DNA of 64,000 nt from Adiantum capillus-veneris (taxonomy: Eukaryota > Streptophyta > Polypodiopsida > Polypodiales > Pteridaceae): NCBI GenBank assembly GCA_014529385.2, contig CM043947.1, forward strand, positions 123,268,891 through 123,332,890. Direction: 5' to 3'. Positions 32,179 to 47,099 of this stretch are shown piece after piece. The notes below the pieces were generated by a model. That model was not told where the DNA came from. It saw only the letters and a program-made list of their open reading frames with translations, and ran no database searches. Numbering within the stretch: position 1 is the stretch's first letter; every line of letters starts with the position of its first letter. Both the position numbers and the translations under genes were made by a program.

Positions 32179-34185
32179 TGAAATCCACCCCCTCTATACT
32201 TGCACTCCTTTGGTATGTGCCAACTTGATTGCTTCTTTGTTTGCATACGCCTTGATTGTAAACATCCAATGAGAGACACAATAAGCACATAGTTCCCACC
32301 TGGATCATCAGGAAAGCATGCAATCTTTCTGTTATAAGAGCACAACCATATGATAATTAATGCATTCCTTGGAATTATAGGCATAAATTTAGAGGGACAT
32401 ACATCAAGAACATCAAAGCATTTCCCTCTATCAAAGGGCATATAAGTACACCAACAAAGACTATAAGCATCATAATTTCCTCCTGGGTCATATGGTAACA
32501 TAAGAAATTCCCACATATTAAACATACTGTTAATTTCTAGTGAATTTGCATCACCTCCTCTAGTATCCAAAGTTTTAGCATGCATCCCTGAATCATCAAG
32601 CTCCATATTATCCATTACCTCATTCGGTGCCTCATAAGCTACATGTATAATTTCTCTTAGAGGCATGAAATCTTGTAAAACCTCATCGAAGAATATCATA
32701 AGATCTACCTCATGCTCATCTCCTTCTTTCTGTAGGACACCTACTCGTCGTAATTTTGAAAACCCCTATCATAAGGAGCTTGAAATTCCTCCAAAGCATC
32801 ATCCAAATGAGCCATAAGCTCCATGTCCTCATGTTCATGTTTTCCCAATTCATGAAATGATTGATATCTTTTAGAAACCTTGTTGTATGTGGCATGGAAA
32901 CCATCCAACGATTCATCCAAAAGATACGTAAGATCCTCTTCAATTGGACCCTCTTGAGAGCATATCCCCTGTTGCAGTGGATTCTCATCACATGTGGTAT
33001 GCATATAGGCCATATTTCCTTTACACTTTCCCTCTACCATCAAACCCTCTTTCAAGTACCTTTGTACTTCAATCTCACAGAAATCAGCATGCTTCACAAA
33101 GATAGAAGTCAATTGTTTCTCCATTTCATCATCGTAACCCTTCCACTCATTGGTATAAGAGGGTGGTTGCATATCAACTTGTACCCCTTCCAAACAAGAG
33201 CATAAGACTTTGAAATACATCTCATCCACCACTCCACAAGCATATGTATCACATTGAAGAGCATTGACATCACAAAAAGTATCATCTTCATTTGGAGATT
33301 GGTGAACCTCTTTGAAGCATGAATCGACTTCCAGATCACAATAGTCTATGTCATCCTAGGTCATATCGTTTTGCATATTTACATGTCCTTGGCTAAATCC
33401 ATGCTCTACCACATGCTTTACAAAATTTTTATCATCCTTTTCTTCACAGCATGAAAATTTTTGCATAATCAATTCACCAAAAGCACTGTAAGCATCACAA
33501 AAAGGAATCCCCAATAAAAATTGAGCTCACATAAGCATCTTTTGCAGATTGAGTGCCATCCATAGTGTCTTTGACCATATATCCATAGTGTCTTTGACCA
33601 TAGATCTATGTGAAAACTCCATAGCATTACACTAGGAAGCACAATTCTCATGTGCCAATACTGAAACACCAAGTTTTGCATAAATAGCTTTGACTACATC
33701 CTCATCTTTTGCATGTAACGATGTTTTGTCTTGTTGAAGGCACTCATCTATTATAGATTCTATCTTTTTATGAATTTGATTGCGATCAATTGTATAGCAT
33801 GTTACTTGTATCAATTTGTTACTTTCAACATCCTACAAAACATCTACTTTTGTAGAAGCAATGACTCCATTTCCCATTCCATACAGCCCAAGGTTTCTTG
33901 TGTAAAAGCATCCTAGTTGTCTCCACATTGCTTTGCAATCTCCTGTACTTACTGATAGAAATTTTGAGCCACTGACTATTGAAAGGACATAATCATCAAT
34001 CTTTCAGGAACCCCTTGAACCTTCATCTCCATTGCATAGCACTCAACAAAGCCTCTTGGGTCATAACCCTCGAAGACATTACATTTCTCATACACTGCAC
34101 TCAATGCAATCCCCACTGCTTCTTCCATCTGCATCACTTTGGTAAGCTATTTTTTTTTTCACTCTATATTTGCTATTCTTGCTAG
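32160..34185 (-). pseudogene. Gag-acidic protein of nested element
   Basis: Minus-strand pieces: a capsid start at about 33979-34140 (NVFEGYDPRGFVECYAMEMK, then VQGVPERLMIMSF), which parallels the Gypsy-2 gag start (FNGKDVTKYLRGYVKEMELH). Next come acidic pieces at 33632-33814 and 32741-33232 and a C-terminal piece at 32160-32699. The last carries DPGGNY twice and runs into the purine tract. Frameshifts separate them. No enzyme domains. Likely a packaging-competent non-autonomous element in the past. Confidence 0.65.
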
Positions 34186-34236
34186 AATCACATGATGTAA
34201 ATCCAACTTTATATCATAAAAAATACTCACCCAAGC

Positions 34237-35453
34237 TGCTTCGGGTCGGGTTCACCGGAAATGTCGGAATGTGTGAGGTCTAGCTGGGAAGGTGCAAAAC
34301 CTCTGGCTGTGAGAGTTCGTGATGAGATTCACAAACACATTCTGAAAAAGCGTTTGTGGAGAATCACCAAACCTCTTTCTAAGGGTGACAAGGAATCTAA
34401 GAGCGTTCGGGACAACAAAGTCACAAACCCTCTTTCCTATTGTGCTTGGAAATTGCTTGTTTTCGTAGTTGAGATTATGATAAGAGGATCACCAAATCAC
34501 ATTCAATTTCACTTTCAAAGACCATTTGAAAAAATTAAAGTTTCAGCCATGAAACCTCAATGCTCATACACACACAATTCTCAATCAAAACTCAAACCTC
34601 TTTCATGGTATCCTGTAGCCTTGCCCCCAATTACATAGTCGTAGCATCAAACAGTTGAAAGGAATTCTTGAGCTTCCACCTTCACGACGACAATTTTCTG
34701 GATTTGCTGAGATTTATGAGCTTCTAAGGTGAAGCCCACACACCATTTTGATAAGGGGAAACCCTAATTGACTCCCTCACAAGCTCACATACAAGATTGC
34801 GAAGAGGCGGGACTGCAACACACATAGATTGGGTAACCATGGAAGCCATTACACAGTAGTGCAAAATTGTAGGTTTTTTCTGTAAAAAGCCTCCCTCTCT
34901 ATCCTACCCATGGCATTTTCAGATGATCTATCAATGTTTAGGCCATTTTTCCGCTTTGGACCAAAACTAGGCCATTTTCAGCTCATTTTTAACCCCAAAA
35001 ATGCCATTTTTGATAGGAAAAATCCCAAACGGAGTAAGAAAAATCCCTTAATTTGTGGGATCACTTACATAAGAATAAAAATCATAGATAAGAATAATGT
35101 TTTATCAATATACCAATTTAGGTCACTTTCCATGCAATTCTGCAACGGTGCCTCTTAATTGCTATTTTTGGCAGTTTTGTCCGCATCATTCTTTATAGGT
35201 GAGATGAGTGTGCCACCATGAAACAATTGGAATATGTACATTTCCAAACCAAACTATCAATCTTATCAAGTGTGAAAGCACACAAAGGTGCCACATCCAG
35301 GGCCATGACTCCGCGGATAGTATGTACATGATAGCGACTGTAGTAGCTGCTTCAACATATACCACAATATGTACATGATTTTCCTTCCATGCATCGAGAA
35401 GTTTCAAAAGTGAGGTGAATATTTTTACTTCACACTATGTACGTACCACGGCA
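34237..35453 (-). repeat. 5' LTR of nested gag-only element
   Basis: A 1217-bp LTR matching 30923-32178, with TATA box at 35191-35199 (minus strand CCTATAAAG). Its inner end (34237-34258) carries the motif CCGGTGAACCCGACCCGAAG on the minus strand. Confidence 0.85.
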
Positions 35454-35458
35454 CGAGA

Positions 35459-36133
35459 GCGTGCTGATAACATCAGCACTACTAGTTGCCTCCGCCACCA
35501 CAGATTCGCCGAGTCGACTGGACAATGTCTGCATTAGAATATGATGCTCCAATTTGGTGGTATTCGACTATGCGGCATGCAGGTGCTATTGAGAAATTTT
35601 CAATTGTGGAGTTAACCATCGTTCGGAGATCACCATGATTATATATATATATTTTTATATATGTATTTGAGTGGGTTGTTTCCCAAACTAATTTATGCCG
35701 TCTCGGAGATAACTTGATCCCAATGTGTCAAAAAGAAATAGATTGAAAATCAATGTGTCTTTTTTCTTAATACCTCTTATGTTATGTACTCCATCAATGT
35801 GCATATTATGCAAGAATCCTATTATGCAATTACGTCATATATTACACACTCCCTCAATATACGCATGATGCAAGATCAAGGATCTTGAGATAATTGCCCT
35901 ACCATGCTTGCCAATCAAAAATTTCATCTGTATATATACATTCTACTTGTAATTTAAGGTTTCCATTTCAAGCATCATAATTTTTATTTTATTTTTCACA
36001 CAAAATACGCATGATTGTATTCCTATATCATGAAATAAAGAATCAAAAGAACTTAGCTTTATTCATCCGAGCTCTTCTCCTCTTTATATCCATGCTTGCT
36101 AGCAATAGTTGCAATTCCAAGATAATTTCCAGT
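35459..36133 (-). other. Copia-3 5' internal region
   Basis: AT-rich remnant between the nested element and the Copia-3 primer site; no gag motif readable. Confidence 0.55.
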
Positions 36134-36145
36134 GCTCTGATACCA
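36134..36145 (-). other. Copia-3 primer binding site (tRNA-iMet)
   Basis: The minus strand reads TGGTATCAGAGC one base inside the 5' LTR, identical to the Copia-1 site. Confidence 0.92.
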
Positions 36146-36146
36146 C

Positions 36147-36631
36147 TGCTACAAACGGATCTGTGGCATCCCTGCAAAATACCAACATAATACGTTGCAA
36201 GCCATAAGCAAACATATCTACATACTTGACAACTCCCACAAATCCATGATCAAGCTAAATGCGAACAGCGAGAGACGGAGAGAGGAAGAGAGGGAAAGAG
36301 CACACGCAGGTGCACCTCCTAGAGCGGAGTGCTATGCCGGCATAGCAAGAGAGAAGAGAGGAGAGGAGAGAAGAATACACAGACACTGGGTGCAATCTCC
36401 CCCCGTGCAAGAGTGACCATTTCCCTCTTGCACGTATTACATTTATAGAGTTCTTGAATGGTCAAATTTAGCACAAATTGACCGGTCGGTCATAAATGAC
36501 CAAAGATCATAAAAGAGCATTTGAGTATAAAATGTACAATATATATATTTCCATTTGCATGGGACTAGCTCGGTCCTGTCTTTTGCACCTGCCAGCAGCT
36601 ACAAAAATAGTAAAATATCAACTCCATAACA
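36147..36631 (-). repeat. Copia-3 5' LTR
   Basis: A 485-bp LTR with a candidate TATA box (minus strand CTCTATAAATG, about 36440-36450), followed in sense by a GCAAGAGGGAAATGGTCACT block conserved in all three copies of the family. Confidence 0.87.
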
Positions 36632-36636
36632 CATAG
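36632..36636. repeat. Target site duplication of Copia-3 (right)
   Basis: CATAG, identical to 25884-25888. Confidence 0.88.
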
Positions 36637-39962
<3,326 letters not shown>

Positions 39963-40186
39963 CATCCATTTTTTGACCTAGTAGACAACAGTTCACTCTT
40001 TTGATCATAACTTCTTCATCCGAGTTTTGATTTGGGTGATCTATAGCCTCAATCAAAGACCACGAAGCCCTCCATGCATTGATGTGAAGACAAAAAAATT
40101 TAGAGTTATGGAAGGTGTTTCTATAACATCACTTTCGAAGTGAACAGGTTCAAGAAAATCGACTCTCATCTCTTATTTTACATAGA

Positions 40187-41370
40187 ATGTCTTCCGGCAC
40201 TCGCAAGGGTTCTTCTTCTTCAACAAGGTCCACAACCATTGTGGAAAATGATTCAAAATATCCTAAGTGTGGATATAGCAACACAACCGCCCAACCAACG
40301 ACACTGGAAAGCATGATCATGGCATACTTGGTATCATTGCAAGAGACTGTAAACAAACAAGGCGAAGAGGCTTACGAGCACTTGCAATGGAGAATGGCAC
40401 ACTTGCAATGGAGAATGGCACACTAAGGGTACTTGTGGTTGAGAATGAGAATCTCAAGAGGACACTTGAGATGTAAACAACACGTTTGATGCAACTTGAA
40501 GAGCAAGTCAAGAAATGTAAACACTCTATTGTGGACTTGAATGCTTTGAAGGAGCGGATAAGCAAATTAGAGCATGACCATGTATTGAAAGAGGAGAAAT
40601 TCGACACCATGAGCCGGGATGTATACAACATGAAAAATGTATGCATAAACAAGTGTTGGGTTGATGTATGTGGTAGCAATGTGGCTTCTAATTCCTCACT
40701 CATGCAAGATATGGCTCAAACAAAGAATGTTGAGAATGTGGATGTGGAAGAGTTGAAGGAATGGGAGCGACGTTCCAAGCAAATTTTTATTCGTGGAATT
40801 TCTGAGGAGAAGCTAGAGACACCTCCTTCTCTTGCCATTTTTATTAAAGATTTCTTCAAAACCCACTTTGACATGTCTAGAATTATCGTCTATGGAGCAC
40901 AAAGAGTGGGGAAGCAAGGAGCTCCTCTCTTAGGAAAGATGCTTGTGAAACTTGTCAGCTTTCATATGTTATCTTGTGAAATTGTGAAAGATGACAAGTA
41001 CAAACATTATGTATGGCTGAAAATTATAACACCAAAAAGAGCACCCATCTTTGTAGCCAGTTGCTACATTCCTCATCATGATTCTCCCTTTTATGCTTGC
41101 ATGGATAGAGATCAGCCATTTTTTTATTTAGAAGAGGACATTTCTTATTTCAAAGGTGAAGGTGATGCTATTGTATTTGAAGATATGAATGCTCGCACAA
41201 AAACATTGAAACATGATACTCAACAATTTGATATGCCGGATGAGAAAAATCCGGATCACTATGGAAAGTTACTTTTACACATGTGTAATAGCATGGGTAT
41301 GCTCATTGCCAATGGTGTATCTTTATGGAGTGGAACCGATGGATTTACATGTAGGATGGGGATAGTATGA
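40187..41370 (+). pseudogene. LINE ORF1 joined to endonuclease C-terminal half
   Basis: The first piece (40187-40426) ends after a short tandem duplication near 40379-40420. From 40486 a 294-aa frame holds a coiled coil (MMQLEEQVKKCKHSIVDLNA), then RRSKQIFIRGISEEKL and VYGAQRVGKQGAPLLGKMLV, typical of the L1 ORF1 RNA-binding fold. It then passes without a stop into VASCYIPHHDSPFYACMDRD, EDMNARTKTLKHD and GVSLWSGTDGFTC, the C-terminal half of a LINE endonuclease. The N-terminal endonuclease half is missing, so a deletion has fused the two ORFs. Confidence 0.75.
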
Positions 41371-41558
41371 TTAACTATATGCTACTCTCCAAAGCCATCA
41401 TGTATCACATAAAGAGTTGTATGTTTGGCCAATGGACCTCAGAATCCGACCATCGCACCTTATGTATTGACATTTTATATGGAGAAGCAACTAAGTATGA
41501 TAATTTTAGCCAAAGAAAAGAGAAATTATCACTATGTATGGATTTCTAACAGGCACCA

Positions 41559-42011
41559 ATGTACATTGAAAGGGTTGATCAAAAATTATGGATGAAGAAG
41601 CTTCAGTATGATGCACCAGCTTTCAAGAAAGTTATTTGTTCTTGTGCCGAAGAATGTTTTTCTATAAAGCATCTCCATGGTATCAACAAAGATAGATCAC
41701 GCAAAAGGTGGGTTGATAAAGAATGTCAAGATGCTATAAAGTCCTTGATAAATCTTGATGCTACTACAGACAAAGACAACTATCAAAGTCATTTGCATAC
41801 ATACAAGGCATTGATTCAAAAGAAAAGAAGAAGATTGGAAGTAAATCAACGACTTTTTCAAGTCCAACAAAAGGCACATGCATGTGGAAGATTTTGGAGA
41901 AACTTGAGGGGCAAGCGAGTTGAGAATTTTGGTAACTTGAGTCTTGTGGATATGTACACACATTGTAGGAAATTATATGAGCAAGCAAAATGCTTAAAAA
42001 ATACCATTTTA
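41559..42011 (+). pseudogene. LINE ORF2 linker between endonuclease and RT
   Basis: A frame reading KRWVDKECQDAIKSLI and FWRNLRGKRVENFGNLSLVD, the basic linker typical before LINE RT, ending where the MITE begins. Confidence 0.7.
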
Positions 42012-42299
42012 GGGTGAAAGCATGTTAACCTATCGCGCTTTTTGTGCTAGTTAGCAGTTTCAAGTTAGCACATCTTCGAAAAGTTGGGCGTCCGGTAAAT
42101 TTTTTACAAATAATATCAAAATTTGTCGGAGGTTGTACATTTGGATTCCTTGTTTCAAGTGCTTTCTATTGATATATCATATGTCATAGATCTTGGAGAT
42201 GTAGCTCAAGTTATTGTACTAGTTAGCATATGTCAAAATTGTGCTAGTTAGCATTGTTCAGGACATGAAAAAGCATGACAGGTTAACATGCTTTAACCC
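42012..42299. mobile_element. 288-bp MITE inside the LINE
   Basis: Terminal inverted repeats of 20 bp with one mismatch (GGGTGAAAGCATGTTAACCT at the left end), flanked by TTTA on both sides (42008-42011, 42300-42303). Internally a TGCTAGTTAGCA-like motif recurs three times (about 42047, 42219, 42241). No coding capacity. A non-autonomous DNA transposon; the superfamily cannot be fixed from a 4-bp duplication. Confidence 0.85.
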
Positions 42300-42303
42300 T
42301 TTA

Positions 42304-43245
42304 TGGTTCACTCCCATGTATGCCCTCCTTTTTTACTATTGAGTATGCATGTGGTGGGCTTGAAAAGTTGGCCACTCGTAAGGCGGGAGATCTTCAAGGT
42401 ATCAAGCCGGAGATGATCAAATAGACAAGAGATTTTACCCATGAGTGGATGTGTGATGTGTTCAACCTTGCCCTTCAACATGGTATGCCTTATGATTGGA
42501 GTACTAATTGGGTTAAGCCTTTGCACAAAGGAGGGGATGTAAAGAATGTAAACAACTAACGGACTATAATGATTGGGTCTCTTATGGCAAAGTTGTTTGG
42601 ATGCATAATGGGGATGAAATTGAGTGATTGGGCTGAAAATAATGACAAGCGTGCAAAGGGACAAGCGGGTTTTTGTCGATGCCATAGCACCCTTGATCAT
42701 CTTGTCAATTTTTGTGTTCTCATGGAGGAAAGTCGGTTGAAAGGAAATCGATTGTATTGTTGTTTTGTGGACTTTAAGAAAGCCTTTGATATGATTCCAC
42801 GTAACAATTTGTGGAGAAGGATGGAAGAACTCCAAGTTCCAAGTGAGTTTATGCTTGCGGTTTCTCGAATCTATGAGAAGGTGATTTGTCAATTGCGCAT
42901 GGAAAGAGAAATTTCAGAATTTTTTGTTAGCACTATTGGGGTTAAGCAAGGATGTCCGTTGTCATCAATTCTTTTTGGTCTATGCATCAATCAATTGTAA
43001 CAAATGGTACTTGACTTTATGCAAGAAGAAGGCATTGAAGAGGTCACTATTTGCAATGCGGTAATCATGCTTTTGTTGTATGCGGATGATGTAGTGCTTC
43101 TAGCACACACTTTAGAAGATGCACAAAAGCTTATGGTTATACTTGAGAGCTTTTTCTTGCATAGTGGGTTGACAAAGGTTATGATTGTAAGAACCAACCA
43201 TAAGGAGAAGCCATGCATTGTGTACAACAATGCTCAAGACACTTG
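42304..43245 (+). pseudogene. LINE reverse transcriptase
   Basis: RT blocks in order: WVKPLHKGGDVKNVNN (finger), AGFCRCHSTLDHL, CCFVDFKKAFDMIPRNNLWR (first catalytic D), IGVKQGCPLSSILFGL, and LLLYADDVVLLAHTLEDAQK with the catalytic YADD at 43079-43090. Frames are broken near 42420, 42560, 43000 and 43245. The part up to 43530 (FYAFENMCN, LFDALVTSVLLYGVEV) is the LINE thumb and tail region. Non-functional as it stands but only moderately decayed. Confidence 0.85.
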
Positions 43246-43539
43246 AAGTTGTTGAGAGCTTTAAGTACCTTCACCTTGAGGTTCCGTCCAATCACAAGTG
43301 GCATGAATGTGCTATGCGTTGTTTGGAAGCGGGAAAGAGAGCATTTTATGCATTTGAGAACATGTGTAATGCGGGAAACATCAAGTGTTTGGTTCTCAAG
43401 AAGTATCTTTTTGATGCATTGGTGACATCCGTTCTTCTTTATGGAGTTGAAGTGTGAGGCGGGAGCATCTCAAAGTCTACTTGGAAAGAGTTAGAGAATG
43501 TCCAAAAGCGTTTTCTTACAAACTTAGATATTTTGGATT

Positions 43540-43875
43540 TGGGTTTGGGATTGGATTTGGAATTGGTATATGATGATTTTCTGTTGCGACACTATTTATG
43601 AAAGTGAACTTGAGATCGATGAGAATTGATTTATCAATGATGAGTGTGACCAATGATATTATGATTCATCAGGGTATGACATATACTGCTTATTCTAGTG
43701 GTATGGGACACTAGAATAGGTAGTATATGGATGACAACAGGCATAACCAATGTATCTAATTTTATGGATTTTTCTTTTACTATTTGATACAAATTTTTGA
43801 TCATTGTTTTTAACAAGTATTGTTTGCAGATTTTTATCTTCGCAATTGAGGACAATTGCTTTCCAACGGAGGATA
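43540..43875 (+). other. Copia 3' internal end, Copia-3 family
   Basis: Reverse-complement homologue of 26337-26680, including GGGTATGACATATACT and GACACTAGAATAGGTAGTAT, ending in a purine-rich AACGGAGGATA next to the LTR. Confidence 0.75.
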
Positions 43876-44390
43876 TGTTATAGAATTGATATTTTATTAT
43901 CTATTGCAACTGATAGGTGGAAAAAGCATCAACAGATAATGGATTATGCAAAAGGATATTACATTTTATGTTTATTTGATTATTCAAGTGCTCTTTATGA
44001 GTTTTGGCCAATTATGTTTTGGCCGGCCAGTTTTTACTCATTTTTGGGCATTCAAGAAATCTATAAATAAATACATGCAAGAGGGAAATGCTCACTCTTG
44101 CACGGGGGGAGATTGTACCAATGCTCGTGTCTATTCTTCTCTCCTCTCCTCTCTTCTCTCTCGACCTGCCGATGTAGCACTCCATTCTAGAAGGTGCGTC
44201 TACACGTGCCCTATAGCTCTCTCTCTCTCTCTCTCTCTCTCTCCCACTCTCTCTTGCACTCTGTCTCTCTCTGCTCATGTATCTTGCGATTGTGTCTCTA
44301 TGTGGCTGCCAAGTCGGTTAGTCTGTTTTATGGTTTGTATTATGCTATTGCGGGTATTTTGCAGGGAACTCCACGCCTCCGATTGTAGCA
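43876..44390 (+). repeat. LTR of Copia-3 family (plus strand)
   Basis: A 515-bp LTR starting TGTTATAG and ending TTGTAGCA, homologous to the Copia-3 LTRs. Contains a TATA box (CTATAAATAA near 44061), the conserved block ATGCAAGAGGGAAATG and a CT run. It is preceded by its own 3' internal end, so it is a 3' LTR, yet it is followed by copia internal sequence without a primer site. Confidence 0.82.
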
Positions 44391-46283
44391 GAAAGAGGGT
44401 GGTTCCACTACAAATGCAGCCATTGTTGAGTCTTCTGTGAAAGGAGATTGTGATGCTGATGTTGATGCATAATGGGCTTTTAGTGCAGAGTGCACTTACA
44501 ATCGTGCTATCCATGATACATGCATGTCAGTTGCTGCAGATTCACATGTGTGGTATTTTGGCAGTGGTACTACAAAGCACATTACCTCACATCGTGAATT
44601 GCTCACCTCTCTCGAGTCTGCCCTCATGGGAATTTAGTCACTTGTGCCAACAATGCCTCTTATCCAGTTCAGGGAGTTGGAAAGATTGTGCTTATTGCTG
44701 CAAATGGCAGCTCGTTCACACTTGTTGATGCACTTTATGTACCTGAGATCAAGAAGAATCTCTTGTCTGTATCTGCACTTGCTAGACTTGGACTTGTAGT
44801 CAAATTTGTGGATGACAGATGTACAATTCATGATCTTAGTTTTTATGATGGAATTGTTGCATTTCCTTTTTTTGCTGTGGAGTGTATAAGCTCACTTTGT
44901 ATGACAAGTGTGGAAAAGATTTTGAAAATGCAGTGCCAGATTCTAGGGTTATTTCAGATGCAAAACTTTGGCATGCACGTTTTGGTCATCTAAATTTTGC
45001 GAGTTTGGTACGTTTGTAGAAATTTGATACAGTTGATTATTTGCCGCCTCTTGAAGCACCTGTCAAACATGTTTGTGAAGGCTATACTCTGGGTAAAATA
45101 CAGCGTTCTAAGTTTTCAAAGGATGGTTCAGTTAGGGCCACATGTAGGTTGTATCTTGTGCATAGTGACGTTTTTGGGCCCATGCAAACTCTGTCCTTGA
45201 GCAATTACCTTTACTTCGTGACTTTCATTGATGATTACTACAGGCATGCATGGGTATTTCTGCTTAAAGCGAAGTCCAAAGTTACTATGTGCTTCAAATT
45301 GTTTTTGGCTATGGCTGAAAATGTCTCGAAATGTACTATGGGCACCTTCCGTTCCGATCGAGGGGGGGAGTATATGTCTCATGAATTTAATGCATTTGTG
45401 GCTAGTCGTGGGATATAACACCAATGTACAGTTCCTTATACACCTCAGCAAAATGGTGTTGCTGAGAGAAAAAACAGGTCACTTATGGAAATGGCACAAT
45501 GTATGGTCAAAAGTAAAGCTTTGCCGCAGTCTTTTTGGCTTGAGGCCATCATGTGTGCCACTTATGTACTTAACAGGTGTCATATGAAAGCTTTTCAGTC
45601 TATTACTCCATATGAAGCATGGCATGATAGAAAGCCTTCTATTGAGCACAAGTGTGTTTTTGGTTGTTTGGCATATGCTTTGGTGGCACAAACACAACAC
45701 AAAAAAATGAATGATAAGCGTGTCAAATGTATTTTTGTTGGTTATAGTGCTCAAAGCAAAGGTTACAGGTTGTATCATCCGCGAACAAAGCGTATTCTGT
45801 TTAGCCCTTGCTGTCATGTACTAGAGACAGTAATGTAAGCTCACAGGACATTTATGACACTTCGTTGCCTCTTTTTAGTGGTGGAAGTTTGAATGTAAAT
45901 TCCAATGAGGCAAATGTACAGCCTATGGGGCTTTCAAAAAATGTTATAGATCAGCCTATTACTGATGCAAATGTACATTATGTACTTGATGAGGAAAGGG
46001 CTGAAAATGAGCACGCTAGAGATATGCCAAAATGGTTGTGCATACATTGCGTGATAGTAAATTGGATGCACCTTTGTCTAGTCGTACTCGTTCAGGCTCT
46101 CACCATGCATCTTATGTATCAGTTTGTTATGCTTTGGTTGTGTCTAGCTTACATGATGTTGAGGAAACTCTATCTTTTGATGAAGCACAAAATTTAGAAA
46201 ATGGGATGGCTGCCATGCAATCAGAATATGATGCACTTATAGAAAATGACACATGGACTTTATGTGATTTGCCTCCTGGCTAA
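44391..46283 (+). pseudogene. Truncated copia protease-integrase (Copia-2)
   Basis: Plus-strand copia pol lacking gag and most of RT. It shows a protease-like start near 44548 (HVWYFGSGTTKHITSHRELL), then VDALYVPEIKKNLLSVSALA and integrase. Integrase carries HSDVFGP, FRSDRGGEYMSHEFN and, after one stop, GVAERKNRS, giving the D,D,E triad at 45170-45480, followed by KCIFVGYSAQSKGYRLYHP. It ends just as RT begins (MQSEYDALIENDTWTLCDLP). Protease DSG is altered to GSG. Several frameshifts. It joins directly to the LTR at 44390. Confidence 0.85.
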
Positions 46284-47099
46284 AAGGCCCCCATGCATTG
46301 TACATACGCCCATCACTCTAGAGCTATCTATCTTTCCATTACACACTAAGTAACACACTCTCTATTGTGTGCCTTGAGCTTCCTCCACCTTCTCCAAGCT
46401 GTGTGTGTTTCTCTGTAACCCTAATCCCAACAAGAAACTTAGGCCAACTCAAACTATACTATACAATTTGAGTTGGTGGGTTCGCGGGTAGCACTTGGGA
46501 ATCGAGTGGCGTATAATCTAAGGAACTAGCTGTTGGTAAATCTCAAGCAGCCTGACTTTTTGTGAGCTTACGTGGCATTTTTTATGGTTGTGACCAAAAA
46601 ATCCTTTCTTTTGGCGATCGAGTCATAAAACCTTTTAGATATACAAGATTGGTTTGAGTTTTTCAATGATAAACCTTTCAAAAAGGTAGCCTCTTTGTTC
46701 TTTCTTGCTTTCAAAACGTTTTTTTTCCTATTATGTCAAACAAGTTCACATCTCAAGGAAATAATTACTGATATAGGCTTGCACTTCTTTAGTAACTTCT
46801 AAACATCAAGTTCTTTCATCTCTTGCTTTGACAATACGAACTTTAAAGCCCTAAGGCTACTAGTCACAAAAAATACAAGTCTGCGGACTCAGGAAGAAAG
46901 TGACTTGCTAGCACATATAGCCTCACCAACTTGTTTCCAAGGGTTATGTGTAAATGGTTCAGTAAGTGTTGTTCTCTGTCCTACGTAGATAAACATCTTA
47001 TCATGGAGGAGAAAGGGCGCTTAAATTCAATAGGTTTTCATGGGACCAATACCTCCATTGTTGCGTAGAAGAACAATGCAAGCGCTCAGGAAGTGGCCC
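46284..47099. other. No recognisable feature
   Basis: Spacer after the copia truncation point. 46300-46450 has CT-rich leader-like sequence but no matching LTR partner was found. Confidence 0.5.

Larger units (their letters stand above)
30923..35453 (-). mobile_element. Nested gag-only LTR element inside Copia-3
   Basis: Two direct LTRs of about 1.2 kb (30923-32178, 34237-35453) enclose 2.06 kb with a decayed gag-acidic reading region and no pol. A purine tract AGAGGGGGTGGATT precedes the 3' LTR. LTRs begin TGCCGTGG, like Gypsy-2, and end GAAGCA. No matching flanking duplication was found, so the boundary may be rearranged. Classed as a gypsy-related large retrotransposon derivative. Confidence 0.82.
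25889..36631 (-). mobile_element. Copia-3: 10.7-kb copia-type LTR element, gene-poor
   Basis: Bounded by related LTRs (25889-26336 and 36147-36631) in the same orientation, each starting TGTTAT and ending GTAGCA on the minus strand, with CATAG duplications. An initiator-Met primer site sits inside the 5' LTR. About 4.6 kb of internal sequence (26337-30922) and 0.7 kb (35459-36146) remain around a nested gag-only element. No gag or pol motif was found in these parts, so it is a non-autonomous or gutted element. The LTRs differ by an indel of about 60 bp and many substitutions, so it is old. Confidence 0.85.
40187..43530 (+). mobile_element. LINE (non-LTR retrotransposon), decayed
   Basis: Plus-strand ORF1-like coiled coil, the second part of an APE-type endonuclease, a linker and an RT with intact YADD, in that order. 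Interrupted by a MITE at 42012-42299. No poly-A tail or flanking duplication identified; the 3' end passes into copia sequence at about 43540. Confidence 0.85.

Noticed and set aside
40317-40703. 128-aa minus-strand ORF
   Set aside because: Antisense shadow of the LINE ORF1 coiled coil.
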